From: a virus | Virus record (IMG/VR): IMGVR_UViG_3300025109_000035 | Location: 1-34,884 of that record | Direction: 5' to 3' (one strand) | Length of the DNA stretch: 34,884 nucleotides | Shown: piece after piece, positions 23,820 through 30,042 of the stretch | How positions within the stretch are numbered: position 1 is the first letter of the stretch | Layout of the letters: each line of letters starts with the position of its first letter | Notes under the pieces: model-generated | The model's input: the letters and a program-made list of their open reading frames with translations, nothing else | Database searches by the model: none | What the model was told of the DNA's origin: nothing | Made by a program: the position numbers and the translations under genes

Positions 23820-25637
23820 ATGGCTGGTATAGTTGAAAGATTGACAGAAGGTATTGTCAATCGTGATATGCAGGCTGAAGGGCATGCATTATTAGAAAAG
23901 TGGGAGCGCACAGGTCTTCTTGAAGGCATGGAGAGTAGCCGCACTCGCCAATCTATGGCTCGCTTGCTTGAAAATCAAGCAAAAGAGCTTCTCCGTGAAA
24001 GTTCTACCATGGCCGGTGGAGATGTCGAAGGTTTCGCAGCCGTCGCATTCCCCATTGTCCGTCGTGTTTTCGCGGGATTGATCGCAAACGATCTCGTTAG
24101 CGTTCAACCGATGAGTCTCCCCTCGGGTCTCATCTTCTTCCTGGATTTCACCGTCTCCAGTAATGGCCCCGGGCTACCCCGCTTGGGCTATGGTGGCGAT
24201 GGCGAAGAGTCGCTTTATGGTGGCGGCCGAGTAGGTAAGGAAATCACCGGTGGTGTGAATCTCACAGGTAGTGGCGTTGAAGCTGGTCCTTATGGACTTA
24301 ACAACGGTTACTCCTCACCAACTGGTTCTGTGACTGCCATCTCATTGGCAGGCGCCGTTATGGTGGCTTCTGGTACTGCTGGGGCAACCCCTGGCGCCGG
24401 CGCAAACCCATTAAATGCTGCGAATCAAGGAAAGCTCGACAAGCTTACAAAGTATGACGTCGACCTTTCTGGCTCCAGTGTTTGTGTGGTTGAGCTTTCT
24501 GGTGGAACTGGCGGTAATTTAGAGCAGCTAGATGTTGATAATTTAGTTGCAATTCAAATGTTGGCAAGTAGCCACAATATCTTCGATGAGAATGTCACAC
24601 TTATACGTCGTCTATCGCAGGTTGCTAGTGGTAGTACTAACCAAGATCCGAGCAAGAGCGGATACAGGTTTAACCTTGTGTTCGCAAATGTTAGTGGTGC
24701 TGTTCCATTAAACAATGGTAGCTCTAATAGTGTCATGGCCATTACGCGTTCTGCACATGCTCTCGACCTTACCATTCCGTTGGATGATAATCTTACGGCT
24801 GGTGGTGCACTGGGTTCCGTCATTGGTACGTCTGTGTGGGGCTTGGAAGCCGAGCCGAGTATCCCCGAAATCGACATCAAGGTTGATTCCGTGGCGATTA
24901 CTGCTATGACCAAGAAGCTCAAGGCTAAGTGGACTCCTGAGTTGGGACAAGATCTTAACGCATACCACAACCTTGATGCTGAAGTTGAGTTGACAAGCAT
25001 TCTCTCTGAGCAAATTGCTCTTGAGATTGACCGTGAGATCCTTACCGATCTTATTAATGGTGCAACTGCTAGTACACTCTACTGGTCACGCTCTCCCGGT
25101 CTCTTTGTGAACCGTACAACCGGCCTGGAAATTGGCGCTAGCTCTGCTGCTCCCGATTTCACCGGTACTGTGAGTGAGTGGTATGAGACGCTTGTTGAAA
25201 CTATCAACGATGTCTCTGCACAGATCCATCGTAAGACTCTACGAGGTGGAGCTAACTTCCTGGTTTGCGGACCTGAAGTCGCTAATCTCCTTGAGTTCAC
25301 TGCGGGATTCCGTGCTTCTGTTACTCACGATGATGAGAAGGGTAGCGTTGGTGCCGTTAAGGTTGGATCACTTTCTAAGAAGTTTGATGTCATTGTTGAC
25401 CCCTACTTCCTGCGAAACGTGATTCTCGTTGGTCGTCGCGGTTCCTCTTTCCTTGAAAGCGGATACGTGTACGCACCTTACGTGCCACTGCAGACTACAC
25501 CCACTATCTTTGGCCCTGAAGACTTCGTGCCCCGTAAGGGCGTGATGACTCGGTATGCCAAGAAGATGGTACGTCCCGATATGTACGGCCTAGTTGTCGT
25601 TCGCGGACTTATTGGTGAAGCCGGCGCTACTAGCTAA
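23820..25637 (+). CDS. gp23: major capsid protein (T4 gp23-like)
   Basis: This 605-residue HK97-fold capsid subunit has a strong AGGAGG at 23806-23811. The N-terminal 60 residues are a helical prohead peptide. A gp21 site, LRE followed by Ser, falls at 58-60, giving a mature chain of about 545 residues. Family features include VRRVFAGLIANDLVSVQPMS (about 80-100) and a C-terminal SGYVYAPYVPLQTTP, then FVPRKGVMTRYAKK. T4 gp23 is 521 residues, so the middle carries extra Gly/Ser-rich sequence (about 125-210), where T4 relatives place their insertion domain. The gene has higher GC than the left half of the window and is followed at once by a perfect terminator. No gp24-like vertex gene is seen here. 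Confidence 0.97.
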   Translation: MAGIVERLTEGIVNRDMQAEGHALLEKWERTGLLEGMESSRTRQSMARLLENQAKELLRESSTMAGGDVEGFAAVAFPIVRRVFAGLIANDLVSVQPMSLPSGLIFFLDFTVSSNGPGLPRLGYGGDGEESLYGGGRVGKEITGGVNLTGSGVEAGPYGLNNGYSSPTGSVTAISLAGAVMVASGTAGATPGAGANPLNAANQGKLDKLTKYDVDLSGSSVCVVELSGGTGGNLEQLDVDNLVAIQMLASSHNIFDENVTLIRRLSQVASGSTNQDPSKSGYRFNLVFANVSGAVPLNNGSSNSVMAITRSAHALDLTIPLDDNLTAGGALGSVIGTSVWGLEAEPSIPEIDIKVDSVAITAMTKKLKAKWTPELGQDLNAYHNLDAEVELTSILSEQIALEIDREILTDLINGATASTLYWSRSPGLFVNRTTGLEIGASSAAPDFTGTVSEWYETLVETINDVSAQIHRKTLRGGANFLVCGPEVANLLEFTAGFRASVTHDDEKGSVGAVKVGSLSKKFDVIVDPYFLRNVILVGRRGSSFLESGYVYAPYVPLQTTPTIFGPEDFVPRKGVMTRYAKKMVRPDMYGLVVVRGLIGEAGATS

Positions 25638-25662
25638 TTCTAGCTAACTAGCAAATATATGT

Positions 25663-25694
25663 AAAGCCCCCATCATATGATGGGGGCTTTCATT
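25663..25694 (+). terminator. rho-independent terminator after the capsid gene
   Basis: AAAGCCCCCATCAT and ATGATGGGGGCTTT form a perfect 28-bp palindrome (25663-25690), with a stem holding GCCCCC/GGGGGC and ending in TTTCATTT. It lies 26 bases after the capsid stop and is the strongest terminator in the window. It would let the abundant capsid message end before the downstream genes. Confidence 0.92.
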
Positions 25695-25702
25695 TATGTA
25701 GA

Positions 25703-25710
25703 ACTACTTA
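25703..25710 (+). promoter_or_regulatory. ACTACTTA element after the capsid terminator
   Basis: AGAACTACTTACAGG follows the terminator and closely resembles AGAACTATTTACAGC at 27234, the only difference inside the octamer being C for T. It probably belongs to the same recurrent element set. Confidence 0.3.
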
Positions 25711-25802
25711 CAGGTGAACGAGAGTTCACAACCTAGTTATCGGGTAGACTTTGAGCTATCCCCTAGTATTGTCGAAACAGATCAATACAGGGACATGATT
25801 AT

Positions 25803-25812
25803 AAAAGGAGGG
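25803..25812 (+). promoter_or_regulatory. strong Shine-Dalgarno that decides the start at 25822
   Basis: AAAAGGAGGG is a full anti-Shine-Dalgarno match with a nine-base spacer to ATG 25822. An upstream in-frame GTG (25714) and ATG (25795) have no comparable site, so 25822 is preferred and 25638-25821 is mostly untranslated leader. Confidence 0.75.
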
Positions 25813-25821
25813 TTTTTAACT

Positions 25822-26718
25822 ATGGGAACAAAAAGAATAGGCCTCGCGAGAATTGAGGCGTTAATGGAGAATTTAAAGAGGGATATTAACTGGCAGAACG
25901 CCACATCTCAGAATTTGGTGCTTCGAAAAGTCGCCGGCGGCGTTGGCGCTCAAGGCCCTACTGCAGTTGTTGTAGGGAAGAATGGTGGAGCAGGCATACT
26001 CGCCGGCGGTGCCGGTGCAGCAGATCCTTTTACGGAGTCTGCAACACAGCATTTTGACTTTGGCACATTGCTTCATTATGGAGATAGAATTTTTCGCTAT
26101 GCAGGTATCGGTGGAATCGCTGTTACTGCTGGCAAGTGTTTACAAGCTGCACCGCTTGTTAACGCTAACCACCGCGACATGGCTGTGCAAGCTGGTGTAG
26201 CCGCTGGGTTAACGTCGGTGCCTGTAACATTTGGCGGCGACACTGATGCTGCTGAGAATCTGTATGCAGAAGGCTATCTTCACATTAATGATGGTGCCGG
26301 CCAAGGCCAGCTTATGAGAATCAAATCACATGCTGCCGTCGATGCCGGCGTAGACACCACCTGCACGCTTAAGCTGTATGACAAGGTAGTAACTGCAGTA
26401 ACTACATCCAGCAAAGCTGACTTAATAACTGCGCCATACAATGACCTTGTTGTGGCTCCAGCCGCCGAAACCGGCCCTGTTGTTGGTGTTACCGTTATAG
26501 ATATGACAGCGGATTATTACGGCTGGGTTCAAGTGAGCGGACCCTGTTCTGTTCTTACTGTTGGAACTGTAGTTCTGGGCAATCACGCTGTCCGGTCCGG
26601 TGGCACCGCCGGTGGTGTCGCTCCCGCAACGGATGATCTTCTCCAAAATCTCGGAGCAGTCATGGTTGTTAATGGCAACACTGATAATAGTGTTATTTGG
26701 TTAAACCTTGAGGGTTAA
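25822..26718 (+). CDS. capsid-associated structural protein
   Basis: With start ATG 25822 this is a 298-residue protein beginning MGTKRIGLARIEALMENLKR, a basic amphipathic helix, then a Gly/Ala-rich linker. The remainder is all-beta, with YLHINDGAGQGQLMRIKS, a YYGWVQVSGPCSVLTVG strand pair and a closing AVMVVNGNTDNSVIWLNL. This G-W-V-Q strand pattern is common in capsid-associated proteins of tailed phages, and the gene follows the major capsid gene. A decoration or minor head role is likely but not proven. The upstream frame stays open to GTG 25714, so a longer N-terminus of 36 residues is possible. Confidence 0.82.
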   Translation: MGTKRIGLARIEALMENLKRDINWQNATSQNLVLRKVAGGVGAQGPTAVVVGKNGGAGILAGGAGAADPFTESATQHFDFGTLLHYGDRIFRYAGIGGIAVTAGKCLQAAPLVNANHRDMAVQAGVAAGLTSVPVTFGGDTDAAENLYAEGYLHINDGAGQGQLMRIKSHAAVDAGVDTTCTLKLYDKVVTAVTTSSKADLITAPYNDLVVAPAAETGPVVGVTVIDMTADYYGWVQVSGPCSVLTVGTVVLGNHAVRSGGTAGGVAPATDDLLQNLGAVMVVNGNTDNSVIWLNLEG

Positions 26719-26770
26719 ACCTTGAGTAATCGTACAGCTATCAAGCTATAAAATAAACCTTTAAAGTTTT

Positions 26771-26803
26771 ACCCCCTTCCAATAGGTTGGGGGTTTTCTT
26801 TTT
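26771..26803 (+). terminator. rho-independent terminator
   Basis: ACCCCC (26771-26776) pairs with GGGGGT (26789-26794), with an inner CC/GG pair around AATA and a TT/TT mismatch. It is followed by TTTTCTTTTT. It lies 52 bases after the capsid-associated gene. Confidence 0.82.
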
Positions 26804-26832
26804 GAGAATTAGGTATAAAAACACCGATCTGC

Positions 26833-26858
26833 CGAAAAATACCGCCGGCGATTTTTCG
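26833..26858. repeat. inverted repeat with GC-rich loop in a 195-bp gap
   Basis: CGAAAAAT (26833-26840) and ATTTTTCG (26851-26858) flank ACCGCCGGCG, whose CGCCGGCG is itself a palindrome. A second arm, ATTTTCGG (26861-26868), can pair with CCGAAAAT-like bases, so two alternative hairpins are possible. No T-run of useful length follows, so it is not a plain terminator. The rest of 26719-26913 holds the terminator before it and the ACTATTTA element after it. Confidence 0.55.
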
Positions 26859-26883
26859 AGATTTTCGGTTTTGTCAAATAGAC

Positions 26884-26891
26884 ACTATTTA
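26884..26891 (+). promoter_or_regulatory. ACTATTTA element before the basic protein gene
   Basis: CACTATTTATTATATAACC lies 22 bases before ATG 26914 and ten bases before AAGGAG. A TTGTCA (26871) to TATAAC (26895) pair with an 18-base spacer overlaps it, but its predicted transcript start would fall within the ribosome binding site. Confidence 0.4.
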
Positions 26892-26913
26892 TTATATAAC
26901 CAAGGAGTTCCTC

Positions 26914-27177
26914 ATGGGAAAGAAAAGAAGATTAAACTCAGCTAAAGCAAAGTTTGCCGCAAAACGCCGCGCACACCCCCGAGTCAAACTTTTAGCACAA
27001 CAGGCGGCTGTCGAAACCGAAACAATTGAAGAAGTGTCGCCCGAAGTGGTTGAAGTCGTAACTAATACACCACCCAAGACAACAAAGGCGAAGAAAACGG
27101 CCGTACCAAAAAAGAAGAAGCCCTCCACATCCAGAAAAAGGTCGACAAAAAAGACAATAACCGAAGCTTCTGCATAA
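26914..27177 (+). CDS. small basic protein with nucleic-acid-binding character
   Basis: This 87-residue protein has a basic N-terminus (MGKKRRLNSAKAKFAAKRRA), a short acidic middle (TIEEVSPEVVEVV) and a Lys/Pro/Ser/Thr-rich C-terminus (AVPKKKKPSTSRKRSTKK) that resembles eukaryotic histone H1 tails or bacterial Lys-rich chromatin proteins in composition. AAGGAG at 26902 gives good spacing. It has its own transcription signals: terminators on both sides and an ACTATTTA element upstream. It may bind DNA or RNA, possibly inside the head, or act as an assembly factor. No family fold can be assigned from sequence alone. Confidence 0.8.
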   Translation: MGKKRRLNSAKAKFAAKRRAHPRVKLLAQQAAVETETIEEVSPEVVEVVTNTPPKTTKAKKTAVPKKKKPSTSRKRSTKKTITEASA

Positions 27178-27194
27178 AATAACTTAATCTTTCT

Positions 27195-27230
27195 AAAACA
27201 GCCCTTAGCTTGTCTGGGGGTTTTGTTTTA
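27195..27230 (+). terminator. probable rho-independent terminator with a bulged stem
   Basis: AAAAC (27195-27199) can pair with GTTTT (27220-27224) and CCC (27202-27204) with GGG (27216-27218), leaving a small bulge, and TTTTGTTTTA follows. It lies just after the small basic protein gene. Confidence 0.6.
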
Positions 27231-27235
27231 TCAGA

Positions 27236-27243
27236 ACTATTTA
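27236..27243 (+). promoter_or_regulatory. ACTATTTA element before gp13
   Basis: AGAACTATTTACAGCAGGAG lies 19 bases before ATG 27263 and only a few bases before CAGGAGAG, directly after the terminator. The tight spacing to the ribosome binding site is unusual for a promoter -10 box. Confidence 0.4.
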
Positions 27244-27262
27244 CAGCAGGAGAGCCATATAG

Positions 27263-28534
27263 ATGCCAACAAACCTTAGTCCTTCGTCAGAAACAAGCGC
27301 AATTGTTTTAACTTCAACCGGCAGCGCCGGATTAGTGGCTGCCGCAGTACCCTTTGGTATCTACACAGGCTCCCTTGATTTTCTAAGCGGCGCCGCACTT
27401 CAGGTAGCATATATTTATAAGAAGCTTGGTGGTGATGTTGTAGACATTGAATTAACACCAAATAATGTATATGCAGCATATGAAGAGGCGGTTCTGGAAT
27501 ATTCATATATTATTAATCTTCATCAGGGCAAGAATGTTCTTTCTGACGTTTTAGGGAACGCTACCGGTACATTTGATCATAAAGGCGACAAAAAAACGGG
27601 CCCAGATAGTGTTAATTTAAAATATCCAAGATTTCAAATGGCATATTCTAAGAAAGTTGGTCAAGGGCTATCATCGGTTGCCGGCGTGGGCGGCACTGTT
27701 CGTGAATATTCGGCATCCTTTTCCCCGCAGCAAGATATACAAGATTATGACCTACAGAAAATTATTATGGATGCATCCGACTCTGGTGAAGATGACGGCG
27801 GCAATGCAGTCGGTTTTAGCGGGAAAGTTAATGATAAAAGGGTGACAGTCACACAAGTTTTTTACAAGTCTCCTAGAGCAATGTGGCGCTTCTATGGCTA
27901 CTATGGAGGAGTAGGCGTTGTTGGCAATTATTCTACTTATGGCCAGTTTGCAGATGATTCTACTTTTGAGATTATTCCAACGTGGCAAAACAAGTTACAG
28001 GCCATTATGTATGAAGACTCGATTTACACACGAACCTCGCATTATTCTTATGAATTAATAGACAATCAATTGCGACTTTTTCCGACTCCTAGTTATTGGG
28101 GATTTGACGAGCAAGATAGAATTTGGGTTAAGTTTTATATTGATGGAAATGCTTGGGATGCAACACAGGATTATACAGGAAGTATCGACGGGGTTAATAA
28201 TATCAACACAATTCCTTTTGACAATCTTCCCTATAATAATATTAATGCAATAGGAAAACAGTGGATTAGAAAATATTGTTTAGCCCTTTGTAAGGAAATG
28301 TTAGGACAAATTCGTGGTAAATTTACTACAATGCCGATACCCGGAGAAACTGTTACATTAAATCATGCTGAACTTCTTGCGCAGGCTAAAGAAGAGCAAA
28401 CAGCACTAAAAGACAAACTAGCTGAAATGTTGAAAGAAATGGAATATACAGCATTAATTAAGCAAGATCAAGAAAAGGCTACGGCCGCAGCAGAAACATT
28501 TAAATATTCCCCGTTACCAATTTTTGTAGGATAA
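27263..28534 (+). CDS. gp13: neck protein (T4 gp13-like)
   Basis: This 423-residue protein would sit at the head-tail junction, where gp13 and gp14 close the filled head and accept the tail. Recognisable features are NNVYAAYEEAVLEYSYIINL near the N-terminus (about 67-90), and the C-terminal block KQWIRKYCLALCKEMLGQIR (about 333-352) followed by MPIPGETVTLN and a helical KEEQTALKDKLAEML, ending in a short PLPIFVG. T4 gp13 is 309 residues; the extra length is mostly a Gly/Asp-rich middle. It is followed by the gp14-like gene after eight bases, as in T4 order. Confidence 0.87.
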   Translation: MPTNLSPSSETSAIVLTSTGSAGLVAAAVPFGIYTGSLDFLSGAALQVAYIYKKLGGDVVDIELTPNNVYAAYEEAVLEYSYIINLHQGKNVLSDVLGNATGTFDHKGDKKTGPDSVNLKYPRFQMAYSKKVGQGLSSVAGVGGTVREYSASFSPQQDIQDYDLQKIIMDASDSGEDDGGNAVGFSGKVNDKRVTVTQVFYKSPRAMWRFYGYYGGVGVVGNYSTYGQFADDSTFEIIPTWQNKLQAIMYEDSIYTRTSHYSYELIDNQLRLFPTPSYWGFDEQDRIWVKFYIDGNAWDATQDYTGSIDGVNNINTIPFDNLPYNNINAIGKQWIRKYCLALCKEMLGQIRGKFTTMPIPGETVTLNHAELLAQAKEEQTALKDKLAEMLKEMEYTALIKQDQEKATAAAETFKYSPLPIFVG

Positions 28535-28542
28535 AGTAGAGA

Positions 28543-29031
28543 ATGGCCGATGAATGGAAAAGACCACCCGCACCACCACCTCCCCTCTTTTTAGGAAAAA
28601 AAGAGCGAGATCTTGTAAAACAGGTCAATGATGAATTAATAGAAAAAATTATTGGCCAGCAAGTTCTTTATTATCCTGTTGATTTAGAAACTACTAATTT
28701 TCATGAACTATATGGAGAAGCAATAGAAAAAACATATTTGCCCCCAGTGAGAGTATATGCATTAGTTGAATTTACAGACTATGTTACTGAATATATGGAA
28801 GGCGCCGGCCTTGATAAAAGTTGGGAAATTTCTATTCATTTTCACAGAAGAAGATTAACAGAAGATCAAAATCTTTATGTTCGTGAGGGCGATTTTGTCT
28901 TATATGGCGACTTCTTTTACGAAATAGTAAAACTATCTGAACCAAAAAAGCTATTTGGTCAAGTTGATCATAGTTTTGAGATTTCTGCAATTTGTAAGAG
29001 AGCCAGAAAGGGGTTATTCGATGCTACCTGA
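28543..29031 (+). CDS. gp14: neck protein (T4 gp14-like)
   Basis: This 162-residue protein is shorter than T4 gp14 (256 residues). The assignment rests on position between gp13-like and gp15-like genes and on the conserved order VLYYPVDLETTNFHELYGEA, then RVYALVEF, WEISIHFHRRRLTEDQ, REGDFVLYGDFFYEIVKLSEP and a final ICKRARKG. The REGDF-x-x-Y-x-x-x-x-YEI segment parallels the EGDLIYF-x-x-x-x-FEI segment of gp14. The N-terminus is proline-rich (PPAPPPP). It ends inside the next gene, with an 11-base overlap. Confidence 0.78.
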   Translation: MADEWKRPPAPPPPLFLGKKERDLVKQVNDELIEKIIGQQVLYYPVDLETTNFHELYGEAIEKTYLPPVRVYALVEFTDYVTEYMEGAGLDKSWEISIHFHRRRLTEDQNLYVREGDFVLYGDFFYEIVKLSEPKKLFGQVDHSFEISAICKRARKGLFDAT

Positions 29032-29935
29032 TAATTTTGATTTTGCGATGATTCCCACAGGAAGCAGTGGCGAGAGCATCCTCACTCTCCAAGCGGTGGG
29101 AATGTTAGGATCGGCTATAGAAACAATTGATTATGCTATGGTTTCATGGCTAAAAGAGGATTTAAATTTAAGTACAAAGACCAACGAGGGATATAGCCAA
29201 GTACCTGTTTTGTGGCAAGCGCCCGAAAGAGCATTTCAGATTAAGAACAAAAAAGAAATAAGAGATAATGCTGGCGCACTAAAATTGCCTCTAATAAGCA
29301 TCGAAAGAACAGGAATTACAAAAGATCCCGCGAGAAAAGGGGGATTTCAAGCACATATTTATTCAAAGAACAAGGATGGAAGATCGGGACGCATGGTAAT
29401 AGCAAAAAGAATAGTTAAAGATAAAACAAGAAATTTTGCAGTTGCATCGGGTACCCGCACGAATACAGATGCCGCGCGCCAGCGCAATTTTCCGAGAATT
29501 AACAAAAAAATAGTAGTTCAATCGTTATCTATTCCGATCCCAGTATACATTAATGTTGATTATAAAATCATCATTAAGTCAGAATACCAACAACAGATGA
29601 ACACTCTTATTACTCCTTTTATTGGCAGAACGGGCCAGATTAATTCATTTATTTTAAAACGAAATGGCCATCTTTATGAAGCTTTCATCGATCAGAATTT
29701 CACCCATTCAAATAACGTTAATAATTTAGGCGAAGAAATGAGAATGTTTACAACCGAGATTAGTATTAAAGTTCTTGGATATTTAATTGGAGAAAACGAA
29801 AACGATGATCGTCCGATTGTTAGAATTGACGAAAACACGGTAGAAGTAACATTCCCGCAAGAAAATGACGCTCCCACAGGGGTTCCTAACATCTTTGGCC
29901 AGTTTACTCATGAGCTTGGCGACATCCTGAAGTAA
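29021..29935 (+). CDS. gp15: tail completion/sheath stabiliser protein (T4 gp15-like)
   Basis: With start ATG 29021, preceded by AGAAAGGGG, this is 304 residues; an in-frame ATG at 28955 lies deep in the previous gene. gp15 forms the hexameric cap on the tail that binds gp13/gp14. Evidence is the gene order 13-14-15-18-19 and the pattern YSQVPVLWQAPERAF, LKLPLISIERTGITKDPARK, and IPIPVYINVDYKIIIKSEYQQQMN, which follows the gp15 layout of beta strands with an (x)-Q-Q-M-N-x-L-I helix. T4 gp15 is 272 residues. The acidic C-terminal 40 residues are probably flexible. Confidence 0.8.
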   Translation: MLPDNFDFAMIPTGSSGESILTLQAVGMLGSAIETIDYAMVSWLKEDLNLSTKTNEGYSQVPVLWQAPERAFQIKNKKEIRDNAGALKLPLISIERTGITKDPARKGGFQAHIYSKNKDGRSGRMVIAKRIVKDKTRNFAVASGTRTNTDAARQRNFPRINKKIVVQSLSIPIPVYINVDYKIIIKSEYQQQMNTLITPFIGRTGQINSFILKRNGHLYEAFIDQNFTHSNNVNNLGEEMRMFTTEISIKVLGYLIGENENDDRPIVRIDENTVEVTFPQENDAPTGVPNIFGQFTHELGDILK

Positions 29936-29981
29936 ACATTCTTTTTTCTTTACAGTTCAGGAGCTTTTTGGAATTAAAAAT

Positions 29982-29989
29982 ACTATTTA
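29982..29989 (+). promoter_or_regulatory. ACTATTTA element before the sheath gene
   Basis: TACTATTTAACTAATG lies in the 107-bp gap before the sheath gene, 53 bases before ATG 30043. The gap also holds a TTTTTATAAAGAGG stretch leading to the ribosome binding site. Otherwise nothing is recognised in it. Confidence 0.38.
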
Positions 29990-30042
29990 ACTAATGATTG
30001 TAACATCATATTATCTTGTTTTTATAAAGAGGGACCCACAAT

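Noticed and set aside
24554-25013. Antisense ORFs opposite the capsid gene
   Set aside because: Shadows of a highly biased coding sequence; no independent start or terminator.
28955-29020. Earlier start for the gp15-like gene
   Set aside because: It lies inside the gp14-like coding sequence and lacks a ribosome binding site; ATG 29021 has AGAAAGGGG upstream.
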